Of a DNA stretch of 19,727 bases, positions 1 through 9,030 are shown in pieces. The stretch spans positions 1 to 19,727 of the forward strand of contig CAZBNW010000044.1 in NCBI GenBank assembly GCA_964493385.1, in the 5' to 3' direction. The notes under the pieces are model-generated. The model saw only the letters and a list, made by a program, of their open reading frames with translations, was not told the DNA's origin and searched no databases. The position numbers and the translations under genes are program-made. The stretch's first letter is position 1, and every line of letters starts with the position of its first letter. The stretch is from Loki-b32 sp964493385 (GTDB lineage: Archaea > Asgardarchaeota > Lokiarchaeia > Sigyniarchaeales > SOKP01).

Positions 1-2561
1 GGCATCCAATCTGGACACATATTAAGGAAATATGGAGTTCCCATTGTTGCTACTTCTTCCATTACTTTTAAGTAAGAAGGCTCAAATTCCCGCAACCATT
101 CTTTTTTAATCTTAATCTCGTGTTTTGGAAATGCAAAAAGTTTTCCATTATGATCCCCTTGAATATATACTTCAGTTAAAGCATCAAAGAGTCTAAGGCA
201 TTCATCTTTATAATTACCATATGTTCCTACTACTTTTCCATGAGGCCCAACCGCAGGAATATTTAACAAACCATCAGGCACAGTTGGAGTACATGATATT
301 GAAGTAAATGGTACTTGTCCTCCTCTTGCTGCAAATATTTGATTAGTTTCAAAAATTAAACACTGCATTGATTGTTCAATTTCTCTAGCAGTAATACCAC
401 GAGCATATGGAGCTAAAAAGGTAGTTATATAATCATAACCTTGTCCCCCTGAAAATTCACCCTGAATAATTCCAAGCCACTTAGCAAGGTGAGTTACAGC
501 TACACGTAAGCTTCCTGCCGGTCCTGATTTGCTACAATGTGCCCAACTCTCTACTGGAGGTAGTCCATGTTCAAGAATCATTCGGGGGTCCCATTCTTGG
601 CAATTATGAATTAGGATATTATTTGCATAGAAAGTATGATTGGGCCAGTCTCCATTACCTTCTAAAGTAAAGTCATATAAATATGGGTGTGTTGGTTGTA
701 TTTTTTCAATCTGCTTAACAATATCATATGGTTCTCTTTCAGAATATTGTGGAGTATGATTTTTAAGAAAATTAATCAATTTTTTTTGTTTATTTATTTG
801 ATGAAATTCAACTAATTTTGAGAATTTGAGAATATTATCGCCGCCGAATATCTTTAGCCTATATTGTATACCCTCCCCTTTGTATTTCTTTATTTCATAT
901 TCATATGGCTCTTCTTTTATGTAATGATATATAGAATGGGTAGAAAAAATAAAACTTAAGAAATCTATTAGTGATTTTGATTTAGAGGTATAAGTTATAT
1001 CACAATCAGATCTTTTAGGTCTATAAATTATATGTCCATCTCCACTATAAAGAGCAGATAATAATGGTTTTAATTTTGTATCAGACAAATTCAAGAAAAT
1101 TTCATTAAGCTGTTTTTGGTGACTATATGGTTTAATTCCAAAAACATATCTGAACAGGAGATAAATCATTTTACCACCAAAGTATAATTGTGGTGCTTTA
1201 TTCTCTACCAGAGAATAAGTGATATAGGTTTCAAAACTATCTCTAATGGATTGCTCCATATCCTCAAGTATATAAGGATCTTTACTGGTTAATACTAAGT
1301 TGTAATTTTGATTATCTTGTATATTATAATTCCCCTCAGATAAAAAATACCCGATTAATCTTAAAATTGGTTCTTCTATATTTAAGATTGATGGAATTAA
1401 GAGAGGAGAACCAACGACACCTATTTCTAAATTAGAAAAGGGAATATCAAACGTATTAATTATTTTAATTGCTTCCAGAATGGGCAAACTTCCCTTTTCC
1501 CAACTTCTTGGATAATTTAATATTTCTGCTTTACAGAATACATCATCCCAAGACATAGAATATCTTTGTTTAACTGTAATTAAAGATTCTCTTAGATCTT
1601 TAACATAAATATTCTTTAACAACTCTGAAGGACACTTTTTAACTAGTTCTTCAATAATATTTAGTTCATGATGGTCTGCTTTTAAAACACCGTTATTTAA
1701 AATCATTACCTTATCTCCTATATTTAATTCCTTAGTAGAAATTTGTCTGGCAATTGAATCATTAAAGATCATTATGCGATGATCATCACTGAGGAGAATT
1801 TCTTTCCCACTTTTTGTTATGATTTTATTAATAAAATCATCTGAGGGTTTTCTTGAGATATATTTTAGCTTCTTTATTCCGGTAGGTGTATATAATGAAA
1901 TTGATTTTGCTAATACATTAATGTAATCCTGATTTTTATCAAAATATTCATCAAAATCTTTTGCCTTTGATAGAGATAAATGTTTTCCATTATATATCGG
2001 AATTTTAGTACTACCATCAACGCAAAATGGACGCAAATCGAAGTATCTTAACATATGTACATGGATATCGCCATATAAATGAGCATGAGCTTCTTCAGAA
2101 TCTAAAATTCTTAATAGAGCATATTCATCCGATATTCTATTTGCTGCCCAATGATGAATACTTTCAGGATTCATATCTTGATTTGCATTTTCATCTACTC
2201 CATGTTCTAAAATCGCCTCATAATCCATTAATGGCATTCCTATTCTTGTATATATTTTACGCTCATCTTCAAAATGTTGTTCTGATAATATTGAACACAC
2301 GATTTCTCTAATATGAGGGCCAGATAAAAATCTAATCCCAGAAGATATTATTCTCCTAACGACCAATTCAGTGATCTTATCAGCAGATTTTTGGTCTAAC
2401 CCTGTTTCTTTTATAAGGCTTTGTTCGATTTTTACAGGATCGAATGGTGCTACGTCACCTTCAGTTCTAAAAACTCGCGGTAATAATTTTGTTAAATATT
2501 TACGTCTTATTTTTTCAGCTTCTTTTTCTTTTAATGGTTTTGAATCTGATACCAATACCAA
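1..2561 (-). CDS. nrdD: Anaerobic (class III) ribonucleoside-triphosphate reductase, N-terminal part with in-frame intein; runs off the left edge
   Basis: Makes deoxyribonucleotides from ribonucleoside triphosphates without oxygen, using a glycyl radical installed by NrdG. One uninterrupted frame of 853 codons was read by hand from the left edge to a stop at 2580-2582. The best start is TTG at 2561, with AGAGGA 9 bases upstream (2571-2576). The nearby ATG at 2569-2571 is in another frame and soon stops. Residues 28-118 form an ATP-cone (VFRTEGDVAPFDP at the start, EDERKIYTRIGMPL near the end), followed by the family segment GDIHVHMLRYFDLRPF ending at residue 179. An intein follows (603-2024). 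The downstream extein begins CQEWD and continues with AHCSKSGPAGS, GEFSGGQGYDY, FLAPYARGITA and ARGGQVPFTS, all matching archaeal NrdD. The part carrying the zinc cysteines and glycyl-radical loop lies outside the window, so activity cannot be judged. No nrdG is visible here. Identity is near certain; the exact start is less so. Confidence 0.93.
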   Translation of the reverse strand, partial: MVLVSDSKPLKEKEAEKIRRKYLTKLLPRVFRTEGDVAPFDPVKIEQSLIKETGLDQKSADKITELVVRRIISSGIRFLSGPHIREIVCSILSEQHFEDERKIYTRIGMPLMDYEAILEHGVDENANQDMNPESIHHWAANRISDEYALLRILDSEEAHAHLYGDIHVHMLRYFDLRPFCVDGSTKIPIYNGKHLSLSKAKDFDEYFDKNQDYINVLAKSISLYTPTGIKKLKYISRKPSDDFINKIITKSGKEILLSDDHRIMIFNDSIARQISTKELNIGDKVMILNNGVLKADHHELNIIEELVKKCPSELLKNIYVKDLRESLITVKQRYSMSWDDVFCKAEILNYPRSWEKGSLPILEAIKIINTFDIPFSNLEIGVVGSPLLIPSILNIEEPILRLIGYFLSEGNYNIQDNQNYNLVLTSKDPYILEDMEQSIRDSFETYITYSLVENKAPQLYFGGKMIYLLFRYVFGIKPYSHQKQLNEIFLNLSDTKLKPLLSALYSGDGHIIYRPKRSDCDITYTSKSKSLIDFLSFIFSTHSIYHYIKEEPYEYEIKKYKGEGIQYRLKIFGGDNILKFSKLVEFHQINKQKKLINFLKNHTPQYSEREPYDIVKQIEKIQPTHPYLYDFTLEGNGDWPNHTFYANNILIHNCQEWDPRMILEHGLPPVESWAHCSKSGPAGSLRVAVTHLAKWLGIIQGEFSGGQGYDYITTFLAPYARGITAREIEQSMQCLIFETNQIFAARGGQVPFTSISCTPTVPDGLLNIPAVGPHGKVVGTYGNYKDECLRLFDALTEVYIQGDHNGKLFAFPKHEIKIKKEWLREFEPSYLKVMEEVATMGTPYFLNMCPDWM
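603..2024 (-). mobile_element. Intein with LAGLIDADG homing endonuclease, inserted in NrdD
   Basis: A 474-residue protein-splicing element in frame within NrdD. It starts with Cys1 in CVDGSTKI (codon 2022-2024), a typical intein block A. Block B is seen as KSGKEILLSDDHRI, with His82. Block F is YDFTLEGNGDWPNHTFYANN (about 450-469), and block G is ILIHN, ending His473-Asn474 and followed by extein Cys+1 (codon 600-602). Between the splicing blocks lie two dodecapeptide motifs of a LAGLIDADG endonuclease: LRLIGYFLSEGN at 221-232 with Glu230, and LLSALYSGDGH at 321-331 with Asp329. Both acidic metal ligands are present, so splicing and endonuclease functions both look intact by sequence. Removing it joins RPF to CQEWD and restores a normal NrdD. 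Base composition resembles the host gene, so there is no obvious sign of very recent arrival. Confidence 0.92.
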
Positions 2562-2988
2562 TGTAAAACATCCTCTTTCTCAATTTTTATAAATTTTTTT
2601 GTAATATAATGGAATAATACACTATTTTTAATTAAAAAATTTTGTCGGTAATGTGAACTGAATTAAGAGAATTATTAACTGTTTATTATCGTTAATATTT
2701 TACCTCTTTTGATATAAAAATTTATTTATTTTTCCAATTTAAACTTAATTTATTAACTCGTTATTTGATTGTTTAAAAGCTGTGTATTAAAACTACGAAA
2801 AAATTCTTAATTATTTGGAGTCTTTTCAATTTCTAATTTATAAATTCTGTGATTACAAATAGCATTAATTTATGTCGAAGAAATACTCTCTTTATCTCAA
2901 ATTTTGCTGTAAAAAATTTATAAGAAGTAATAATAAGTATATTTAAATGAAAAATTTTTGTAGAAATCTTTAAAAATGAACATCTATC
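2562..2988. other. Non-coding, very AT-rich divergent intergenic region
   Basis: This is the only gap above 300 bases. It separates the divergent nrdD (minus) and cupin (plus) genes and should hold both promoters. I see no convincing gene, RNA fold or repeat in it. Short A/T tracts and several TATA-like strings occur, for example around 2588-2593 and 2914-2924. A 24-codon frame at 2872-2946 was judged spurious. Confidence 0.6.
2939..2948 (+). promoter_or_regulatory. Possible TATA box of the cupin gene
   Basis: ATATTTAAAT is centred about 45 bases before the ATG at 2989. This would put transcription start near 2968-2972 and give a leader of about 20 bases. No strong ribosome binding site is seen. 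In such AT-rich DNA the match is weak evidence. Confidence 0.35.
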
Positions 2989-3318
2989 ATGACAAAAAAT
3001 ATTATAAATAAAGAAAATGTACGCACTATAAAAGCTTTAGAAGGAGTTTTTCGAAGAACTTTAATATACAATGATTCTTTAATGCTATGCCATTTTATGC
3101 TTGAAAAAAATGCTGAAATCCCTATACATAGTCATAAAGAACACCAGATCGGCTATGTAATTAAAGGAAGACTTAAATTTATAACAGAAAATGGCGAATT
3201 TATTGCCCAAGAAGGAGATAGCTATATTTTTGATTCTAATGAAAAACACGGAGCGTTCATATTAGAAAACACAGAAGTTATTGATGTATTTAATCCTTCT
3301 AGAGAAGATTATAAATAA
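2989..3318 (+). CDS. Small single-domain cupin protein (Cupin_2 type)
   Basis: A 109-residue protein that is essentially one conserved beta-barrel cupin fold. Cupin motif 1 is visible as PIHSHKEHQIGYVIKG, with metal-ligand candidates His47 and His49; Gln53 sits where the motif-1 Glu usually is. Motif 2 is GDSYIFDSNEKH with His87. The three histidines suggest a bound metal, but the substrate cannot be inferred: the family ranges from dioxygenases and isomerases to sugar- or ligand-binding regulators. There is no signal peptide or membrane segment, so it is probably cytoplasmic. It stands alone, divergent from nrdD and convergent with a membrane protein ending 47 bases away. A pyrimidine-rich tract follows the stop (3326-3343) and may end transcription. 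Confidence 0.85.
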   Translation: MTKNIINKENVRTIKALEGVFRRTLIYNDSLMLCHFMLEKNAEIPIHSHKEHQIGYVIKGRLKFITENGEFIAQEGDSYIFDSNEKHGAFILENTEVIDVFNPSREDYK

Positions 3319-3365
3319 AGACTAATTTTCATCTTTCTTTTTAAAAAATTGATATTTAGAAGTTT

Positions 3366-3719
3366 TTACCATACATAAACAGCAACCGCAAAAATTGCGA
3401 ATGTACAAAATATAAATTCTCCTAATAACCAATCATGAAAAAATTCTTTTTTCTTATCTCTATTTTTTTTAATTTTCGTAGCTAAAGCGAAACTAATTGC
3501 GGAGTTTGTACCAGTAAAGATAATAAAGGTAAATGTCGAAGCTGTTAGTTCTAAATCTATTATTTCCAAAATGAAATCAAAAAGTATCCATGCCCCCATA
3601 AAACCCGCAAGAGCAAATAAAAACATCCAACCAGAGAACTGAATGATTTTTTCAAATTTTATATCCAATTCTGAAATTGTCGATATGCGATCTATTCTTT
3701 TTTTTTTAATTTTTGACAT
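3366..3719 (-). CDS. Small membrane protein, three predicted helices, unknown function
   Basis: A 117-residue protein not recognised as a known family. The N-terminus is strongly basic (KIKKKR at 3-8), then hydrophobic segments lie at about 30-52, 58-82 and 96-117, separated by the basic loop KIKKNRDKKK at 82-91. Positive-inside reasoning puts both basic stretches in the cytoplasm. That would need an even number of crossings between them, which fits helices 1 and 2 as a hairpin with helix 3 ending outside. ATG start. It converges with the cupin gene and lies downstream of NAC, with an 79-base gap, so it could be transcribed behind NAC or alone. Being a real gene is likely from the clean hydrophobic periodicity; function is unknown. 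Confidence 0.7.
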   Translation of the reverse strand: MSKIKKKRIDRISTISELDIKFEKIIQFSGWMFLFALAGFMGAWILFDFILEIIDLELTASTFTFIIFTGTNSAISFALATKIKKNRDKKKEFFHDWLLGEFIFCTFAIFAVAVYVW

Positions 3720-3798
3720 ATCAAACCAAATTGTATGCTTTTTGAATAATAAAAATTTTATAATTCTTAACCTTTATTATTTAAGAAATGCTTCGATC

Positions 3799-4278
3799 TT
3801 AAGGTCTATTCTTTAAAAACAAAATTGCTTTAGCGATATCTCCATTACATTCTTTTAATACAGATTCGGCTTCTTTCTTATCTACATTTGCTTGTGAAGC
3901 AACTAGCATTATATCATTTTCTGTTATTGTTGGTTTTACTTCAGATTCTTCAATTGGTAGAAGTTTTTCAATAGCTTCATCACTTTCGATTGAAACACTA
4001 TCAGGAGAAACTTCTTCTGCTTGCCCTATTACCTGATATATTTCTTGACCTGCTTGTTTCATTAGAACTACTTCAGGTTGTTCGATAAGCAACGTTTTAT
4101 CCGATCCTTCTATTATTACTCGAGTAGCATCTATTTGTTCCATGTCGATACCTTGTTGTGACATTCTTCTACGCATCTGCCTTGACCCAAATTGTTGTCC
4201 ATCTCTCGTTTTGACTGGTTGTGGGCGTTTTGGTTTGCTTTTTACTCTATTCTGCATTTCTTTTGGCAATTTAACCAA
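3799..4278 (-). CDS. nac: Nascent polypeptide-associated complex protein, alpha type
   Basis: Archaeal NAC forms a homodimer that binds ribosomes near the exit tunnel and contacts emerging chains. The NAC domain is clear at about 48-86: QIDATRVIIEGSDKTLLI, then QPEVVLMKQAGQEIYQVIG. A UBA domain fills the C-terminus (about 119-157: ITENDIMLVASQANVDKKEAE, DIAKAILFLK), the usual architecture. The protein has 159 residues, longer than many archaeal NACs of about 110-125, because of a basic N-terminal extension (1-40, rich in Lys, Arg and Gln) and an acidic linker (88-118). The basic stretch fits ribosome binding. The start is TTG at 4276-4278, with a weak purine stretch (AAGTGA) upstream; an ATG eight codons in is possible. 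It follows the PUA protein and PAN in the same direction, a grouping consistent with protein quality control at and after translation. Confidence 0.93.
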   Translation of the reverse strand: MVKLPKEMQNRVKSKPKRPQPVKTRDGQQFGSRQMRRRMSQQGIDMEQIDATRVIIEGSDKTLLIEQPEVVLMKQAGQEIYQVIGQAEEVSPDSVSIESDEAIEKLLPIEESEVKPTITENDIMLVASQANVDKKEAESVLKECNGDIAKAILFLKNRP

Positions 4279-4332
4279 TTTTTTTCACTTCTAAAACTGT
4301 CTAGTATCTTAAAATATATAATAATGCGAGGT

Positions 4333-4824
4333 TTAAATTTTTGATTTATAAATTCCTTTTCTTATATTAACTGCGATACCATGAGAGAAGGAATTTACAT
4401 AAGAAACGGGAATTTTTAATTTACCAATACCTAATAATTCATCATTTTGATTTACTACAATTACTTCATCTAATGGTCTTAAATCTTCATCAATATCAGT
4501 GACATGCTTACAAAAAACATTCCTTCCTTTTTTTATAAATTCAGAAATATCATTTAATACTATAACCCTTAATTTTGGAGGACTAATTTTATTAATTAAT
4601 TTTTGGGCGGAGTAGAGAGTTAAAGTAAAAAAACCACTAGTAGGTCTCAATGTAAGTAATAAATTGTTTTTATAATAGATGTATCTAATTTTGTACGTAT
4701 TTGGTGATCTTTCAAAACGTATCTGTTTAATATCATCAAAAAGTATATCAGTAATTTCTTTCCCAAATTGATAATCTGATACGGCTTTAATTTGTCTTAA
4801 GCCTATTAAAAATGCAGTTTCCAT
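4333..4824 (-). CDS. PUA-domain RNA-binding protein
   Basis: A 163-residue protein with a C-terminal PUA domain at about 86-158. The line ISEFIKKGRNVFCKHV, then DIDEDLRPLDEVIVVNQ, LLGIGKLKIP and HGIAVNIRKGI follow the classical PUA pattern of archaeal tRNA-guanine transglycosylase and Cbf5. Residues 1-80 look like a pre-PUA alpha/beta domain and carry no catalytic motif that I recognise, so it is probably an RNA-binding or adaptor protein rather than an enzyme. It starts with ATG, ends 54 bases before NAC and lies 64 bases after PAN, all on the same strand, so a shared transcript is plausible. It could also be a divergent partner of an RNA-modifying enzyme. PUA assignment is firm; the role is unknown. 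Confidence 0.8.
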   Translation of the reverse strand: METAFLIGLRQIKAVSDYQFGKEITDILFDDIKQIRFERSPNTYKIRYIYYKNNLLLTLRPTSGFFTLTLYSAQKLINKISPPKLRVIVLNDISEFIKKGRNVFCKHVTDIDEDLRPLDEVIVVNQNDELLGIGKLKIPVSYVNSFSHGIAVNIRKGIYKSKI

Positions 4825-4888
4825 AAATGAAAGAGTTATTTTATTTAAAAAACCAATAGGAAGATAAATAAATTATACTTTTTAAATG

Positions 4889-6097
<1,209 letters not shown>

Positions 6098-6297
6098 AAG
6101 TAGTATACCCCTTCTTTTCTCACTGTAATATACATTTTTAAGAAAATTCTATAATTTATTAATAAACTTTTAATCATTTAAATTTAAGGTTAATTCTGGA
6201 CTATTACTTAAAAATGTCGAATTTTAAAAAATTTATAGATTATAAATTATAATGCTGATAAACCGTAAATTATAAGAGTTTTTAATCAAATTCTATA

Positions 6298-6307
6298 CAT
6301 ATAAAAC
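6298..6307 (+). promoter_or_regulatory. Probable TATA box of the MBF1 gene
   Basis: CATATAAAAC stands about 40 bases before the ATG at 6342. Transcription would then start near 6328-6332, leaving a short leader of 10-15 bases. It is one of the better TATA matches in the window. Confidence 0.45.
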
Positions 6308-6341
6308 TTTTCTTTCAATTATTCACTTTTGAGAAATTTTT

Positions 6342-6875
6342 ATGCCAAAACCACGATATAATGAAATTGATAAGGAATGCCCTATATGTGGGAGTATTAT
6401 ATGGGGTAAAGGGCAAAGAGTTTTATTAGAAGGAGTTAAGATAATAGTATGTCATAATTGTGCTCAGCATGGTATAAAAATCCACAAACCACCTATAAAT
6501 ACACATATTAAAAAACCATCCTCCCGTAAAAAAGTAAGTCCTATAAAACGGCAAATACCAAAAAAGGATAAAATTAATGAATTAGAAATAAGTCCTGATT
6601 ATGCTATAAAAATAAGAAATGCGAGGAATTCACTTGGACTTAATCAAGATCAATTTGCTCAGAAGTTGAACGAAAAACCTTCATTGCTTAGAAGAATAGA
6701 AGCTGGAAAGGTAGAGCCTACAATTAAATTGGCCAAAAAAATAGAAGATGTGTACAAAATAAAATTATTAAAAGAAGTAGATAAGATTGAAGCTAATATT
6801 CAAGATAATAAATATATGAAGAGATCAACTGGGACTTCTCTTGGTGATATTGCGTTTATTAAAAAGAAGAAATAA
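6342..6875 (+). CDS. mbf1: Multiprotein bridging factor 1 (MBF1), zinc ribbon plus Cro/C1-type HTH
   Basis: Archaeal MBF1 is a conserved HTH protein linked to transcription and to the small ribosomal subunit; the eukaryotic version bridges activators with TBP and acts in ribosome quality control. This 177-residue protein has a zinc ribbon with Cys13, Cys16, Cys37 and Cys40 (CPICG, CHNCA). A long basic linker follows at 48-78, then the HTH at about 86-142 (IRNARNSLGLNQDQFAQKLN, then LLRRIEAGKVEPTIKLAKKIE). Zinc ribbon and HTH in this order are diagnostic for the archaeal form. ATG start. It is divergent from PAN and ends 26 bases before the convergent molybdoenzyme gene. Confidence 0.93.
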   Translation: MPKPRYNEIDKECPICGSIIWGKGQRVLLEGVKIIVCHNCAQHGIKIHKPPINTHIKKPSSRKKVSPIKRQIPKKDKINELEISPDYAIKIRNARNSLGLNQDQFAQKLNEKPSLLRRIEAGKVEPTIKLAKKIEDVYKIKLLKEVDKIEANIQDNKYMKRSTGTSLGDIAFIKKKK

Positions 6876-6901
6876 ATCTATTCTTCGTATTTGAGCCTAT
6901 T

Positions 6902-8944
6902 TTAAGAGTTTATTTTTTTAATTTTAACTATTGCAGAATTATATGCTCCAGATAATCCTATTTCTTCTGGTTTGTCAGGAATAAAACAGTTCACATTTGG
7001 TCTTCCTCTTAAAGTTGAAGATAAACCAGAATATATTAATGCTGTTCTAGGCTTTAATATAGGAGATTCCGCTAAGGTGTATACTTCAGATCCGTATTCA
7101 TTAGAAACAAGAACCTTACAACCTATTTTTAAATTTAAGGTTTCAATATCTTCTGAAGTCAAAAAAATTTTACTAAATTCATTCAAATATCTGGTATTTA
7201 ACTGCCCTAATTGAGAATGTAAGAAGTATAAATGAGAAGGAGAAATAAGTAAAAATTCATTTTTTTTCATGTTTAACTTTCGCTTCAATTCATTTTCTCC
7301 AAATTTAAAATGTGGACCAATAGCTTGAATACGATTATTGGGAGTAGGAAACTCTAAATTATTAAAAGGAACATCTTCATTATTGAATAATAAGTAATAA
7401 CCTTGTGTATTAAGATCTTTTTGAATATCTAATGGTAGCATTTTTATACAATTTTTAAAAATAGTCTCTTCTGATTCCTGAAAAATTGAGGAGTCTTCAA
7501 AACCTAATTTCCAAGCTAATTGCTGGAAGAACTCATAATTAGACAAACAATCTTGATATGGACATGGGCCTCCAATATTAATCGATAAGCTCGGTATATA
7601 ATAAGCAGATATTAAATCATTTGATTCTAAATCAAATTTTGCCGGGATAACAATATCAGCATATTTAGTTGTTTCATTTAAAAACATATCCAATACCACT
7701 ATAAATAAATTTTTATTCAATAATGCTCTTCTTAGTTGATTTTGATTAGGTAATGAGCTGGCAGGATTAAAATTATATACAAATAACATCTCATATTTCC
7801 CAGATGATAAAGCAGTACCAAGTTCTATTAAATATATTTCTCTTATTTTGGATCTAGATTCATTTTGAGTAATATAATCTTTAATAGGTCTAAGAAGTGG
7901 TTTTAAAAAATCACTCTGGGAATAAATCAATCCCGTACCTGGTTTTCCAATATTTCCAAGTAAAATTTGTATTAAAGCAATACTTTTTACTATTCTACCA
8001 CCATAGAAATCTTTTTGAACGCCATATCCAATATTAAACACAGTATGGTGTTTGAAATGTATTAATAATTCAATTAAATTTTGAAATGTTTGATACTTAA
8101 TTCCAATTTGAGATAATAACTTCTTTCTATCGATTTTGGCTACTTCTAGGAAAATAGATGAGTAGAAATCAACATGATTATTCAAAAAATCTTCTTCATA
8201 TTCATGTTTAGATATTATCTCATTGATTATCATTTTAGCTAATAAATGTTCAGTACCAGGGAAGATATGTAGAAAACAATGAGCTTTTTCAGCTATTATA
8301 GTGCGTCGGGAATCCACTACAATAAGTTTAGTCCCAGATTTTAAAGCTTGTTTTACCACATAGTAAGCATGAATATTACTCTCTGAGAGGTTCGATCCCC
8401 AAATCACAATTAATTGTGTGGAGGGATTTTTTAGCTGAAAGGGATTTGTTGTAGAATATGTACCAAATAATTTTATAAGTCCAGCACAACCACCTTCATT
8501 ACAGATCCCACCACTAGTGACTGTGGCTCCCAGTTTGCCAAAGAATCTTAATGGAGCATATTTTGATATTAAACCTGAATTACCAGAAAAAAAAGCACCC
8601 AAAATAGAGTTTGGATCCCTTCTTTCTTTGATTTCTATTATTTTTTTGCCAATTATATCGATGGCTTTTTGTAAAGAAATAGGTTTAAAATTATTTTCGG
8701 ATTTTGGTCCAACTCGAATTAATGGATTTTTCAACCGCTCATTGTGATTTATTAAATCTTGCCTTCGATTATATTTCGGACAAAAAAAACCATTAGTAAA
8801 TGGATGATCTTTCAATGGATAAGCGCATATAAATTTATATTCTCGAGCTTTATTATTCCAAAGCCCCTTAAATACACATGAACCGTAGCAATCTTTTGTA
8901 CACGTGCCAAATCTTATTTTTGTAAGGTTACTCTTTTCTTTCAT
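6902..8944 (-). CDS. Molybdopterin-dependent oxidoreductase, formate dehydrogenase/DMSO reductase superfamily
   Basis: A 680-residue bis-MGD enzyme. An N-terminal 4Fe-4S site is formed by Cys15, Cys19, Cys23 and Cys55 (CTKDCYGSC, FFCPKY). The molybdopterin core follows, with TSGGICNEGGCAGL at 143-156, IVIWGSNLSESNIH at 179-192 and LIVVDSRRTIIAEKAH at 207-222. Cys148 sits where formate dehydrogenase carries its Sec/Cys molybdenum ligand, judged by eye. The last 115 or so residues are the dinucleotide-binding barrel (LLISPSHLYFLHSQLGQLN, then LRGRPNVNCFIP). There is no Tat signal, so it is probably cytoplasmic. No electron-transfer subunit, ferredoxin-like protein or cofactor gene lies nearby. 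The substrate cannot be told: formate, sulfur compounds and others are all possible for this superfamily. It is co-directional with TFE, 86 bases downstream, and ends tail-to-tail with MBF1. Confidence 0.88.
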   Translation of the reverse strand: MKEKSNLTKIRFGTCTKDCYGSCVFKGLWNNKAREYKFICAYPLKDHPFTNGFFCPKYNRRQDLINHNERLKNPLIRVGPKSENNFKPISLQKAIDIIGKKIIEIKERRDPNSILGAFFSGNSGLISKYAPLRFFGKLGATVTSGGICNEGGCAGLIKLFGTYSTTNPFQLKNPSTQLIVIWGSNLSESNIHAYYVVKQALKSGTKLIVVDSRRTIIAEKAHCFLHIFPGTEHLLAKMIINEIISKHEYEEDFLNNHVDFYSSIFLEVAKIDRKKLLSQIGIKYQTFQNLIELLIHFKHHTVFNIGYGVQKDFYGGRIVKSIALIQILLGNIGKPGTGLIYSQSDFLKPLLRPIKDYITQNESRSKIREIYLIELGTALSSGKYEMLFVYNFNPASSLPNQNQLRRALLNKNLFIVVLDMFLNETTKYADIVIPAKFDLESNDLISAYYIPSLSINIGGPCPYQDCLSNYEFFQQLAWKLGFEDSSIFQESEETIFKNCIKMLPLDIQKDLNTQGYYLLFNNEDVPFNNLEFPTPNNRIQAIGPHFKFGENELKRKLNMKKNEFLLISPSHLYFLHSQLGQLNTRYLNEFSKIFLTSEDIETLNLKIGCKVLVSNEYGSEVYTLAESPILKPRTALIYSGLSSTLRGRPNVNCFIPDKPEEIGLSGAYNSAIVKIKKINS

Positions 8945-9030
8945 AATAAAGTCTAAATTACAAGTTAAAATGGTTTGTATTCTTATTAATAGAATTGAAT
9001 TTTAATTGTAAAATTTGTCAATATATTCTC

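Noticed and set aside
603..2024. The interruption of nrdD as a disrupted gene or group I/II intron
   Set aside because: The frame is open throughout with all protein-splicing blocks at both ends, so an intein explains it better than a nucleic-acid intron or pseudogene.
2569..2571. ATG as start of nrdD
   Set aside because: It is out of frame and hits a stop after 18 codons; the TTG at 2561 with AGAGGA upstream fits.
2027..2592. Two plus-strand open frames (2027-2311 and 2371-2592)
   Set aside because: They lie opposite the nrdD coding frame, which has clear NrdD motifs; the plus frames show no domain and are shadows.
2872..2946. A 24-codon plus-strand frame starting with ATG, rich in Lys and Phe
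   Set aside because: Too short, no ribosome binding site, and such frames arise by chance in AT-rich spacer.
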